From positions 815,001 to 879,000 of the forward strand of contig JACJZD010000001.1 of NCBI GenBank assembly GCA_020635795.1: DNA of 64,000 nucleotides. The letters run 5' to 3'. Positions 50,538 to 58,702 of the stretch are shown here, piece after piece (the first letter of the stretch is position 1; every line of letters starts with the position of its first letter). The position numbers were made by a program, and so were the translations under genes. The notes below the pieces were generated by a model. It saw only the letters and a program-made list of their open reading frames with translations, was not told where the DNA came from and ran no database searches. Origin of the DNA: Flavobacteriales bacterium (GTDB lineage: Bacteria > Bacteroidota > Bacteroidia > Flavobacteriales_E > Vicingaceae).

Positions 50538-51818
50538 ATGAAAAGAATAGTTTTAGCAGTGTTGTCATTACCAATGGTTGTTTTTGCCGGAGGTTTTCAG
50601 TTAAATCTTCAAGGAATCCGTTCTGTAGGTATGGGCGGCGCTTTTACAGGCTTAGGCTCTGATGCAAGTACCGTGTTTTTTAACCCTGCGGGAATGAACA
50701 ACCTAACTGGTCATAATTTTACGGCAGGCTTTAATTATGTTACGCCTTCGGTATCGCTTCAAACACCAGAAACGGCTAACATTAATCAAACATCGCCTAA
50801 TGCAACTCCTTTTCATGTTTATTATTCGGGCGAATTAAACGATAGGATGAAATTTGGTTTTTTGATAAACAATCAATTTGGTTCAACTTCATCGTTTGAT
50901 GATAACTGGCAAGGACGATACATTATTCAAAACATTTCGTTAAAAACATTTATGTTTCAACCAACCATGTCGTACAAAATACACGATAAAATATTTGTAG
51001 GTGGTGGTTTTGTATATACTTATGGAAGCTTTAGCACCGAAAAAGCAGTTCCTGTTGGTTCAGCTACCACCAAAGAAGGTAAAGCCAAATTATCAGGAAG
51101 TGGTGATGGTGTAGGTTATAACATTGGTATTTTCTCTAACGTTTATTCGTTGGTAAAAGAAACTTCAACTACCGATTTTAAAGTTGGTATTAGTTACCGT
51201 TCTCAAATAGGAGTTGATTTACCTGGAGGTGATGTTGAGTTTACCGATATACCAGTATCATTACAAAACAAATTCCCAGCAAAAACTACTTTTGTTTCAA
51301 AAATTACGCTGCCTTCGGTTTTTACCGCTGGGTTTAGTGTAAAACATACCAAAAACGAAAAATACTCATTGGAGTTTGCCTACGATTTAAATTATACCGG
51401 ATGGTCATCTTATGATACCTTAAATTTTGATTTTGCAAACAACGATACTCCTGATTCAAAAACAACCAAAGATTGGCAAGATGTGTTTACACACCGTTTT
51501 GGGTTAGATTTTACGTACAAACAAAAATATAGTGTTAGAGTTGGAGCTTATTACGACAATTCTCCAGTTAAAGATGGTTTTGTAAGCCCTGAATTACCAG
51601 ATGCAACTCAATTGGCTTATACTGGTGGTTTATCGTACAAAATAAACGACATGATTTCTGTTGATTTTTCTTACATCAGACAAAGTGCACAGCGAGAATC
51701 ATCGTTAGAAAGTGCAAACTTTACTGCTAAATACAATAGAAAAGTGAATGTTTATGGTATTGGTGTAAACTTAAAATTTGGAGCAAAACCAAAAGAAACA
51801 GCTCCATCAATTAATTAG
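50538..51818 (+). CDS. FadL/OmpP1-type outer membrane transporter
   Basis: A 426-residue outer membrane protein of the FadL family, which carries long-chain fatty acids or other hydrophobic compounds across the outer membrane. The N-terminus after the signal (about 17, VFAGGFQLNLQGIRSVGMGG) and AFTGLGSDASTVFFNPAGM are diagnostic (hatch region with conserved FFNPAG). The barrel strands follow with KYSLEFAYDLNYTGWSSYD and KYSVRVGAYYDNSPV; the final residues are a charged tail. It lies between the two SGNH hydrolase paralogues, suggesting that released fatty acids are imported. Confidence 0.93.
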   Translation: MKRIVLAVLSLPMVVFAGGFQLNLQGIRSVGMGGAFTGLGSDASTVFFNPAGMNNLTGHNFTAGFNYVTPSVSLQTPETANINQTSPNATPFHVYYSGELNDRMKFGFLINNQFGSTSSFDDNWQGRYIIQNISLKTFMFQPTMSYKIHDKIFVGGGFVYTYGSFSTEKAVPVGSATTKEGKAKLSGSGDGVGYNIGIFSNVYSLVKETSTTDFKVGISYRSQIGVDLPGGDVEFTDIPVSLQNKFPAKTTFVSKITLPSVFTAGFSVKHTKNEKYSLEFAYDLNYTGWSSYDTLNFDFANNDTPDSKTTKDWQDVFTHRFGLDFTYKQKYSVRVGAYYDNSPVKDGFVSPELPDATQLAYTGGLSYKINDMISVDFSYIRQSAQRESSLESANFTAKYNRKVNVYGIGVNLKFGAKPKETAPSIN

Positions 51819-51837
51819 TGTTTAAATTTTTCTACAA

Positions 51838-53154
51838 ATGAACAACCTTAAATACGGCACATTAATTTTATTCGCTTTTTCGTTAAGTTCTTGTTTGAAA
51901 ACTGAATTTGATGAATACACCAACTCTTCGGGTTCGGCTAATTTCTCTACATTTATCTCGGTAGGCGATTCTTACACGCAAGGTTTGCAAGATGGTGGTT
52001 TGCACAACGAGCACAATCAACAAGACAATTCGTACCCTGCAATAATTGCTAAACAAATGGAAACTTCATTTGTGCAACCTACGGTTTCGGGTACTGGTTC
52101 TGGGTATATGTTTTTGGCTTACCGAAACGAAAAAATTGTGGTGGTAAAACCTTACGACCCAGATGTGTTAGATAACGATGCAGAGGCTTTAACTTACGAC
52201 CCAAGCTATACCAATTGGGTGGATAAAACCGTTAAATACAATAATTTGGGTGTTGGAGGTTTAAATGTTAGGAATGTTGTTTCTAGAAATACTACCGAAG
52301 CATTAGAATATCATATATATATGGGTAGTAGTGCTCCAGGAGTTTTATCGTGGAATGGGGTGTCGGGAGAACCAATTGTTTCTTATGGTCGATTTTTAGA
52401 TTGGGGAACAATAGGTGCTCGAAGAGAATACATTGATAACGTAATAAGCAGTAACGCAACATTCTTTACCAATTGGTTGGGTGTAAACGACGCTATGGCG
52501 TGGTCTAAAAATGGTGGTGACCCCAATAGTGGAGCTTACCAGTTAACCAACCCTGCGGAGTTTAGATTAAAATACGATACTGTTTTGGCAGTTTTTAAAG
52601 CAATGGGCGCTCAAGGAGTTTGTGCCAATATTCATGATATTACTGAAAGCCCATTTTTTAGAACAGTTACGTTAGAAGCCGTAAAAAAGGATATTTGGAT
52701 TAAAGAAGGTGCTGATACTACCATTATTCGTAAAGCTACACCAGATGATTTGTTGTTGCTTTCTTCTTCGAGTTTAATTGCTAAAGGCGATGGTTTAACA
52801 CAAGCCAATCCTTTGCCTCACCAACAAGTGTTGGATAGAGATGAAGTAGTAATTGCCAAAAATTACATACAACAAATAAACGCTCAAATTTATGCCTCGG
52901 CTGCTGCTCATGGCTACACGGTGGTAGATATGTATGCGTTTATGGATAAACTTAACAAAGGCATGACTTACGATGGCGTTGCGTTAAGTGTAAAATACAT
53001 TGAAGGTGGGGCTTATTCTTTAGATGGCTTACACCCAAACAGCCGAGGAAATGCCATGATTGCTAACGAGCTTATGCGAGTAATCAACGCTACATTTGGT
53101 TCTACTTTACGTCCTGTTGCCATTGCTAATTATGGTGGGATTGTTTTTCCTTGA
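51838..53154 (+). CDS. SGNH/GDSL hydrolase lipoprotein, second copy
   Basis: A 438-residue lipoprotein (SLSSC, Cys about 19), paralogue of the gene at 48342. Block I reads GDSYTQG with the normal Asp, block III LGVNDAMAW, and block V DGLHPNSRG with Asp-His. A conserved N-terminal segment GGLHNEHNQQDNSYPAI and C-terminal NYGGIVFP are shared with the first copy. It starts 19 bases after the FadL-type gene, so the pair FadL plus hydrolase is a likely transcription unit. Predicted role is to cleave lipids at the cell surface. Confidence 0.92.
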   Translation: MNNLKYGTLILFAFSLSSCLKTEFDEYTNSSGSANFSTFISVGDSYTQGLQDGGLHNEHNQQDNSYPAIIAKQMETSFVQPTVSGTGSGYMFLAYRNEKIVVVKPYDPDVLDNDAEALTYDPSYTNWVDKTVKYNNLGVGGLNVRNVVSRNTTEALEYHIYMGSSAPGVLSWNGVSGEPIVSYGRFLDWGTIGARREYIDNVISSNATFFTNWLGVNDAMAWSKNGGDPNSGAYQLTNPAEFRLKYDTVLAVFKAMGAQGVCANIHDITESPFFRTVTLEAVKKDIWIKEGADTTIIRKATPDDLLLLSSSSLIAKGDGLTQANPLPHQQVLDRDEVVIAKNYIQQINAQIYASAAAHGYTVVDMYAFMDKLNKGMTYDGVALSVKYIEGGAYSLDGLHPNSRGNAMIANELMRVINATFGSTLRPVAIANYGGIVFP

Positions 53155-53210
53155 TTATTAGCTTCATGTTTTAATTTAATATCTCTTGTAAAAAACTAAA
53201 CTTGAAAAAT

Positions 53211-53600
53211 ATGAGAATATTTATTTTAATAGGTATTGTGTTAATTTTCAGTTTTGGGTGTGTAACAAGTAAGAGCCATAATAAAGTTGTTAAAGGTTCG
53301 TATGAGATAATAAACCAAGAACCATATATTACTGAAAATGATAGTGCAATAATTATTGGAAGTGTATTTGATGTTAGGACAAAGAAACCATTACCTTATG
53401 TAAATATTCAAATTTTAAATATTAAAAAAGGTTGTTCTGCTGATTCTTTAGGGAAATTTTATTTTAATATTCCATCTGGAATATATGAAGTAGAGGTTTT
53501 ATCAGTTGGTAATACTGAGATAAAGACAAAATCCATTGAATTTTTATCAAACACAAAAACTGAAATTTTATTTAATTTAGGAACAGTAATAGAATATTGA
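53211..53600 (+). CDS. Lipoprotein with carboxypeptidase regulatory-like (beta-sandwich) domain
   Basis: Started at ATG 53211; a TTG three codons earlier is less convincing. The 129-residue product has a lipoprotein signal (IFSFGC, Cys about 17) and a CarboxypepD_reg-like domain in the C-terminal half: IIIGSVFDVRTKKPLPYVNI, ADSLGKFYFNIPSGIYEVEV. This domain occurs at the front of TonB-dependent receptors, but here it stands alone. Function uncertain; perhaps a small outer-membrane structural lipoprotein. It is followed by repeats and a terminator. Confidence 0.75.
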   Translation: MRIFILIGIVLIFSFGCVTSKSHNKVVKGSYEIINQEPYITENDSAIIIGSVFDVRTKKPLPYVNIQILNIKKGCSADSLGKFYFNIPSGIYEVEVLSVGNTEIKTKSIEFLSNTKTEILFNLGTVIEY

Positions 53601-53631
53601 TTATAATCTTTTCGTGTTGTTATTAATTATG

Positions 53632-53716
53632 GTCCGTTAAGACAAAAAAATCTGTTTCAATCGTCCGCTTGGAACGAAATAAATAAAATCGCAAGCAGAC
53701 GGATAATAATCCGTCT
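53632..53716. repeat. Composite inverted-repeat element
   Basis: Arms GTCCGCTTG (53663-53671) and CAAGCAGAC (53692-53700) pair with one mismatch; AGACGGAT (53697-53704) and ATCCGTCT (53709-53716) pair perfectly across 4 bases. The second hairpin shares bases with the first, so two alternative folds are possible. GGTCCGTTAAGAC precedes. The 186 bases between 53601 and 53786 hold only this and the next terminator. Confidence 0.55.
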
Positions 53717-53730
53717 CTACTCATAGATAA

Positions 53731-53764
53731 AAAAAGCAGCCCTCAATTGAGGGCTGCTTTTTTT
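53731..53764. terminator. Bidirectional terminator between convergent genes
   Basis: AAAAAGCAGCCCTCAA / TTGAGGGCTGCTTTTT is a perfect palindrome of 32 bases with T-runs on both sides. It separates the plus-strand lipoprotein gene from the minus-strand esterase gene. Confidence 0.92.
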
Positions 53765-53786
53765 ATGATATCTTAAATTTAAGTTC

Positions 53787-55043
53787 TTATTGTTTAACTA
53801 TCAGTTGAGTAGAAATTCCTTCAGGAGAACTAATTTTTACAAAGTAAACACCTTGTGCCAAGTTGGTTAAGCTAATGGTATTAATGTAGCTTGTTGCAGC
53901 TTGGTCGGTTAATACTTCTCCAATAGAGTTAATAATACTAATTCTAGTGTTGTTTAACGCATAGTTGTTGTTTAATTCAACTGTTATTTGGTTGTTAAAG
54001 GGGTTAGGGTAAATTTTAGCTTCAATCGTTTTGTTAGTTACTTCGGCTAAACCTACACTTGTGTTACATGTTTTTTGAGTTGGTAATTGTAAATTGTTAG
54101 GGTTACAATCCAATATTCGGTACAAAAAGGCAGCTAAACTATCTTTGTTGTTTGCCATAATAGTACTAGAACCATTAAACGGTGGGTGAGCACCTCCTGC
54201 ATAACGGTCGTAACTTGCGTGTATGCCTAAGCTGTTTAATCGTCCATTTATCGAATCACTTCCGTACAAGTAAACAGGAGTAAATCCATTTAGAGGTTGT
54301 CCATAACCAATTTTAACCGTATTATCAGTTTCAGCATGGCAACCATACCAAGGTACATCGTTATTGTTAATCCAGTTTAAATCAGCAACTCCGCCCGCAA
54401 AGCCAAAAGTTCCATTTACATACGAGCAATATCCAGGGTTACCACTATTTCCTTCTAAACCACCAATTTGAGTACTCCAATTTTGCCAATTAGTACTCAT
54501 TACATCGGTAGAGTCTAAATAAGCAAGGTTAATTCCTAAAATACCTCCAGCAGATGTTCCGCCCATAAATATTTGGTCGGGATTAATTTTGTATGTATTT
54601 GTTGTTGCTGCATCTTGTCTAAAATAACGAACGGCAGCTTTACCATCTTGTATTGCCATTAATACCACTTTTACAGTAGTTTCTTCAGCAATTAACGAGA
54701 AAGCACTAGGCGCTAATCGGTAGTTGATAGAGGCACACACATATCCTTTCTTTGCCATCTGTGTACAGAAATAAACAATATCAGCATCATTTTTTGTACC
54801 CGCAGAAAAAGAACCACCATGAGCAAAAATGATTAAAGGTCTATTGGTAGCAGTATCACCCTGAGGTTGATAAATGTCCATGGTTAAGTTAATAGTTGTA
54901 GAGTTTAAATCTTGGTTACTACCATATTGAACAGTACTGACGTCAGCATTGCTAAAGATATCCGACTGGTATCTACCATCACATTGAGCTGATAATTGAT
55001 AACTTGAGATTAATGCAAGACAAAAAATGGAGAGTTTTTTCAT
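53787..55043 (-). CDS. T9SS-secreted alpha/beta-hydrolase esterase
   Basis: A 418-residue exported esterase. The signal peptide ends LSAQ (about 19). An alpha/beta-hydrolase domain (about 30-320) carries the oxyanion motif FAHGGSFSAG, the nucleophile GGTSAGGILG (Ser) and a His in GGAHPPF; the intervening acid is probably in the region before the His. The last 75 residues are a T9SS sorting domain (IYPNPFNNQITVEL... GVYFVKISSPEG). Similar carboxylesterases act on polysaccharide or lipid esters. It is monocistronic, with a 180-base gap upstream to the SOD gene that holds only a terminator. Confidence 0.92.
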   Translation of the reverse strand: MKKLSIFCLALISSYQLSAQCDGRYQSDIFSNADVSTVQYGSNQDLNSTTINLTMDIYQPQGDTATNRPLIIFAHGGSFSAGTKNDADIVYFCTQMAKKGYVCASINYRLAPSAFSLIAEETTVKVVLMAIQDGKAAVRYFRQDAATTNTYKINPDQIFMGGTSAGGILGINLAYLDSTDVMSTNWQNWSTQIGGLEGNSGNPGYCSYVNGTFGFAGGVADLNWINNNDVPWYGCHAETDNTVKIGYGQPLNGFTPVYLYGSDSINGRLNSLGIHASYDRYAGGAHPPFNGSSTIMANNKDSLAAFLYRILDCNPNNLQLPTQKTCNTSVGLAEVTNKTIEAKIYPNPFNNQITVELNNNYALNNTRISIINSIGEVLTDQAATSYINTISLTNLAQGVYFVKISSPEGISTQLIVKQ

Positions 55044-55173
55044 AGCTTTTTTTTTAGTTTTTATATAGGTTACACAAGCTTAATCAAAAAATGTGATTTT
55101 CCCTAAAAATTCAATTGATTTTTTTAGGATTCAAAAAACGGTAAGAAACCTATTTTGAGGTGTTTTTTTGCAC

Positions 55174-55207
55174 AAAAAGAAAGGCTCCAAATGGAGCCTT
55201 TCTTTTA
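55174..55207 (-). terminator. Terminator of the superoxide dismutase gene
   Basis: Stem AAAGAAAGGCTCC / GGAGCCTTTCTTT with an AAAT loop; both strands have T-rich tails. It is 18 bases beyond the SOD stop. Confidence 0.88.
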
Positions 55208-55224
55208 AAGTATTTATTTGGTAA

Positions 55225-55824
55225 TTATCCTTTAAATCTTCTGTTTACTTCGTCCCAGTTGATTACATTGTAAAAAGCACCAACGTAATCAGGTCTTCTG
55301 TTTTGGTAGTTTAAATAATAAGCGTGTTCCCAAACATCAATACATAAAATTGGTGTTCCACCACATCCTACACCAGGCATTAAAGGGTTGTCTTGGTTTG
55401 GTGTTGAACAAATTTCTAATTTTCCATCTTTTACACACAACCAAGCCCAGCCAGAACCAAAACGAGTTGCAGCGGCTTTCGAGAATTGTTCTTTAAAAGC
55501 GTCGTAAGAACCAAATGTACTGTTAATAGCTTCAGCAACAGGTCCAGTTGGGTTTCCACCACCGTTAGGACTCATCATGTTCCAAAACAAGTTGTGGTTG
55601 TAAAAACCACCACCATTGTTACGAACAGCCATGTTGTTCATGTCTAAGTTTTTAAGAATATCTTCAATGGATTTTCCTTCTAAAGGAGTTCCTGCAACTG
55701 CAGCGTTTAAGTTTGCAGTGTATCCAGCATGGTGTTTTCCATGATGAATTTCCATTGTTCTTGCGTCGATATGTGGTTCTAATGCATCAAATGCATACGG
55801 TAATTTTTCTAATTCAAATGCCAT
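55225..55824 (-). CDS. sodA: Superoxide dismutase, Mn-type by residue pattern
   Basis: The 199-residue enzyme converts superoxide to H2O2 and O2. Metal ligands are His27 (EIHHGKHHAGY), a His in FYNHNLFW (about residue 76), and Asp and His in DVWEHAYYLNY near 158-162. Two discriminating positions favour manganese: Gly rather than Gln before the second His (NNGGGFYNHN) and Gln in PNQDNPLM; iron SODs have Gln in the first place. The residue pattern is not decisive for metal use. The gene follows the peroxiredoxin and perR genes in the same direction but is separated from them by a REP element. Confidence 0.94.
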   Translation of the reverse strand: MAFELEKLPYAFDALEPHIDARTMEIHHGKHHAGYTANLNAAVAGTPLEGKSIEDILKNLDMNNMAVRNNGGGFYNHNLFWNMMSPNGGGNPTGPVAEAINSTFGSYDAFKEQFSKAAATRFGSGWAWLCVKDGKLEICSTPNQDNPLMPGVGCGGTPILCIDVWEHAYYLNYQNRRPDYVGAFYNVINWDEVNRRFKG

Positions 55825-55855
55825 AATTTTTTTGTTTTTATAAGTTTATATACAT

Positions 55856-55941
55856 TGTCATTCCGACCGAAGTGGAGGAATCTTATAAATCAAGTAACTC
55901 AAAAGATTTCTCGATTTCATTCCATTTCACTCGAAATGACA
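55856..55941. repeat. REP-like inverted repeat, 86 bases
   Basis: TGTCATTCCGA at one end and TCGAAATGACA at the other pair with one mismatch. Inside, AGGAATCTT/AAGATTTCT-like segments pair further. The element resembles the most common dispersed repeat of Bacteroidota genomes. It separates the peroxiredoxin and SOD genes, and may end the peroxiredoxin transcript. Confidence 0.7.
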
Positions 55942-55953
55942 TTTAATTAATAA

Positions 55954-56583
55954 TTAGTGTTTTGCTAGATAATCAGCAATACCATCATGAGTAGCTGTTA
56001 AAGCTGTTTTTCCTTTTACCCAGTTAGCTGGACAAACCTCACCATGTTCTTCTAAATGTTGTAAAGCATCAACAATTCTTATTGCTTCGTCAACATTTCT
56101 ACCTAAAGGTAAATCGTTTACCAATTGATGTCTTACTTTGCCAGTTTTGTCAATCAAGAACAATCCTCTGTATGCAATCAATTCTCCATTTGCAATCATT
56201 TCGCCTTCGTCGTTCCAATCGAAATCTCCTGCCAATACATCATAGTTCATCGAAATAGTTTTGTTGGTATCTGCAACTAAAGGATAAGTAACACCTTTAA
56301 TTCCGCCATGGTTTTTCTCCATTTGTAACCAACCCCAGTGCGATTGCTCCGTATCGGTCGAAACAGCAATTACTTCAACATTTCTAGATTTGAACTCTTG
56401 TAATTTTTCTTGAAAAGCAAACAATTCGGTTGGGCAAACAAAAGTGAAATCTTTTGGGTAAAAGAATAAAATTACATACTTACCTTTAAACTGCTCTAAA
56501 GTAAAGTTGTTTACAATTTTTCCTCCATCAACTACAGCATTTGCTGAAAATTTTGGAGCCATTTTTCCTACTAATACACTCAT
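55954..56583 (-). CDS. Typical 2-Cys peroxiredoxin (AhpC/Prx1 family)
   Basis: A 209-residue peroxiredoxin that reduces H2O2 and organic peroxides. The peroxidatic Cys is in FYPKDFTFVCPTELFAF, and the resolving Cys lies in GEVCPANWVKGK near residue 180, so it is of the typical 2-Cys type. The middle HGGIKGVTYPLVADT and RGLFLIDKTGKVRHQ are family-specific. It is 19 bases downstream of the perR gene and so probably forms an operon with it. Confidence 0.96.
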   Translation of the reverse strand: MSVLVGKMAPKFSANAVVDGGKIVNNFTLEQFKGKYVILFFYPKDFTFVCPTELFAFQEKLQEFKSRNVEVIAVSTDTEQSHWGWLQMEKNHGGIKGVTYPLVADTNKTISMNYDVLAGDFDWNDEGEMIANGELIAYRGLFLIDKTGKVRHQLVNDLPLGRNVDEAIRIVDALQHLEEHGEVCPANWVKGKTALTATHDGIADYLAKH

Positions 56584-56602
56584 TTTTTTAATTTATTTTA
56601 GT

Positions 56603-56995
56603 TTAACATTTATTACATTTTCCGATTAAATGAACATGCGTTTTTTCGATGCTTACATCTTGCAATTCATTCAAGTTTAATTTTTCAAAGTCTAAAGGAA
56701 TATCCACAATTTTACCACACAAGTTGCATTTAAAATGACCGTGGTGTTCAACTATGGCATCATACCTTACCTCATTATTTTCTATGGTTACTGTTGATGT
56801 TATTCCTTTATCAACAAACAATTTTAAGGTATTGTAAACCGTGGTTTTTGATAGTGTTGGGATTTCTGGGGCAAGGGTTTTATAAATAACATCAACCGTT
56901 GGATGATTCATCTCTTTGTATAAATATTCAAATATTTTAATTCGTTGATAAGAAGGCTTAATGTCGTTTTCGGATAGGTATGTGGGAATATTCAT
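56603..56995 (-). CDS. PerR-like Fur family transcriptional repressor
   Basis: The 130-residue product is a Fur-family metal-dependent repressor. It has the winged-helix region (KPSYQRIKIFEYLYKEMNHP, LSKTTVYNTLKLFVDKGI), the metal-sensing HHGHFKCNLCGKIVD, and a second CxxC at HVHLIGKCNKC; the two CxxC pairs bind structural zinc. The genome position immediately before a 2-Cys peroxiredoxin strongly suggests PerR, which senses H2O2 by oxidation of metal-binding His. An operator-like palindrome sits at the probable transcription start. Confidence 0.93.
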   Translation of the reverse strand: MNIPTYLSENDIKPSYQRIKIFEYLYKEMNHPTVDVIYKTLAPEIPTLSKTTVYNTLKLFVDKGITSTVTIENNEVRYDAIVEHHGHFKCNLCGKIVDIPLDFEKLNLNELQDVSIEKTHVHLIGKCNKC

Positions 56996-57003
56996 TTGTT
57001 ATT

Positions 57004-57032
57004 ATTATAAAATTGTAATGAGTACAAATTTA
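57004..57032 (-). promoter_or_regulatory. Candidate promoter and PerR operator of the perR-peroxiredoxin operon
   Basis: ATTATAAA/ATTGTAAT (57004-57019) is an imperfect palindrome matching 6 of 8 paired positions and is similar to a Per/Fur box. On the minus strand, TAAATTTG at 57025-57032 fits the -7 box. The palindrome lies where RNA polymerase would start, so the repressor would block its own transcription. The fur gene begins 9 bases downstream of the palindrome. Confidence 0.5.
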
Positions 57033-57181
57033 AATATAATACTTTGAAAATAAAAATGAATTGAAAAAATTATTAAGAATCAATTAACAAAATTTTGTTT
57101 AAAAATAGTTGGTAACTGTGGGTTAGCTTGTCGGCTAATTAAGGTACTTTTAAGTTACTTTGTAAGTATTAAAAATTAAAG

Positions 57182-57868
57182 ATGCAATTAACTTATTACG
57201 GACATGCTTGTTTTGCGGTTAATACAGGGGATGCAAATCTTTTGTTTGACCCATTTATTTCGTCTAACGAATTGGCAAAAGCTATTGATGTAAATAAAAT
57301 TAATTGTGATTATGTGTTAATATCTCACGGACATGAAGATCATTTAGCCGATGCCGAAGATATATTGAAAAGAACAAAAGCTACGGTGGTTTCTAATTAT
57401 GAAATAGCCATGTGGTACGTTGCTAAAGGAATTGAAAATTATCACCCTATGAATTTTGGTGGTACTTGGAAATTTGATTTTGGTAAAGTTAAATTTGTAA
57501 AAGCTGAACACTCAAGTGTTATGCCCGATGGAACTTATGGTGGAAATCCAGGTGGTTTTATTGTAAAAACTGCTACAGGTAATTTTTACTATGCAGGAGA
57601 CACATCGTTGCATTACGACATGAAACTGATAGGTGAATACGAAAAGATAGATTTTGCCGTTTTGCCTATTGGCGATAATTTTACGATGGGAATTGATGAT
57701 GCTATTAGAGCTGCAGAATTTATAAAATGTAATAAAATAGTTGGCGTTCACTACGATACGTTTCCTTATATAAAAATAAATAAAGAAGAGGCAATAAAGA
57801 AGTTTGCAGCTGCAGGAAAAGAGTTAATTTTGTTATCCATCGGTGAAACCAAAACAATAAGCATTTAA
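57182..57868 (+). CDS. UPF0173 metallo-beta-lactamase fold hydrolase
   Basis: A 228-residue protein with the MBL-fold metal site HGHEDHLAD (residues about 50-58), a further His in AEHSSVM near 107, YYAGDTSLHYD with Asp, and VGVHYDTFPYI with the last His. UPF0173 members have no settled substrate. Cytosolic with no signal. It diverges from the perR operon and precedes parA by 21 bases, so it is likely to be co-transcribed with parAB. Confidence 0.92.
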   Translation: MQLTYYGHACFAVNTGDANLLFDPFISSNELAKAIDVNKINCDYVLISHGHEDHLADAEDILKRTKATVVSNYEIAMWYVAKGIENYHPMNFGGTWKFDFGKVKFVKAEHSSVMPDGTYGGNPGGFIVKTATGNFYYAGDTSLHYDMKLIGEYEKIDFAVLPIGDNFTMGIDDAIRAAEFIKCNKIVGVHYDTFPYIKINKEEAIKKFAAAGKELILLSIGETKTISI

Positions 57869-57889
57869 CCAGTATAAGTACAAATAAAT

Positions 57890-58702
57890 ATGGGAAAAAT
57901 AATAGCAATATCAAATCAAAAGGGTGGAGTAGGAAAAACAACTACAGCTATCAATTTAGCTGCAGCATTGGGTGTATTAGAGTATAAAGTACTTTTGGTA
58001 GATGCTGATCCGCAAGCCAATTCAACTTCAGGTGTTGGTTTCGACCCTCGCAACATTAAAACAAGCATTTACGAATGTTTGATTAATGAAATAGCTCCAA
58101 AAGATGCTATTTTGCATACCGATTCACCAAATTTAGATATTTTACCAGCTCACATCGACTTGGTTGGTGCCGAAATTGAGTTAATCAATTTACCTAATCG
58201 TGAAAAAATGATGAAGGTATCGCTGGCTCAAATTAAAGATGAATACGATTTTATTTTAATTGACTGTTCACCTTCGTTAGGATTGATTACCATTAATTCT
58301 TTGGTTGCTTCCGATTCGGTTATTATTCCAATTCAATGCGAATATTTTGCATTAGAAGGTTTAGGTAAATTATTGAATACCATTAAGATAGTTCAATCGA
58401 GATTAAATCCTGATTTAGACATTGAAGGTTTGTTGTTAACCATGTACGATATCCGTTTACGTTTGTCAAATCAAGTGGTAGAGGAGGTAAAAACACATTT
58501 TCAAGCCATGATGTTTGATACCATTATACAACGTAACACTAAATTAGGTGAAGCACCAAGTCATGGGCAAACCATTATTATGCACGATGTTACATCAAAA
58601 GGTGCAATTAACTACTTAAATTTGGCTAGAGAAATACTTCAAAAAAATAACTTGACTCAGATGCCTTCATCTGAAAAAATTATAGCGTTAGAGGATGAGT
58701 AA
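57890..58702 (+). CDS. parA: Chromosome partitioning ATPase ParA/Soj
   Basis: The 270-residue ATPase carries the deviant Walker A KGGVGKTTTAINLA (residues about 11-24), LLVDADPQANSTSG, DFILIDCSPSLG and further PIQCEYFALEGL. It positions the chromosome through its partner ParB. The gene overlaps parB by 8 bases. An upstream parS-like sequence was not found in this window. It follows the MBL hydrolase after 21 bases. Confidence 0.97.
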   Translation: MGKIIAISNQKGGVGKTTTAINLAAALGVLEYKVLLVDADPQANSTSGVGFDPRNIKTSIYECLINEIAPKDAILHTDSPNLDILPAHIDLVGAEIELINLPNREKMMKVSLAQIKDEYDFILIDCSPSLGLITINSLVASDSVIIPIQCEYFALEGLGKLLNTIKIVQSRLNPDLDIEGLLLTMYDIRLRLSNQVVEEVKTHFQAMMFDTIIQRNTKLGEAPSHGQTIIMHDVTSKGAINYLNLAREILQKNNLTQMPSSEKIIALEDE

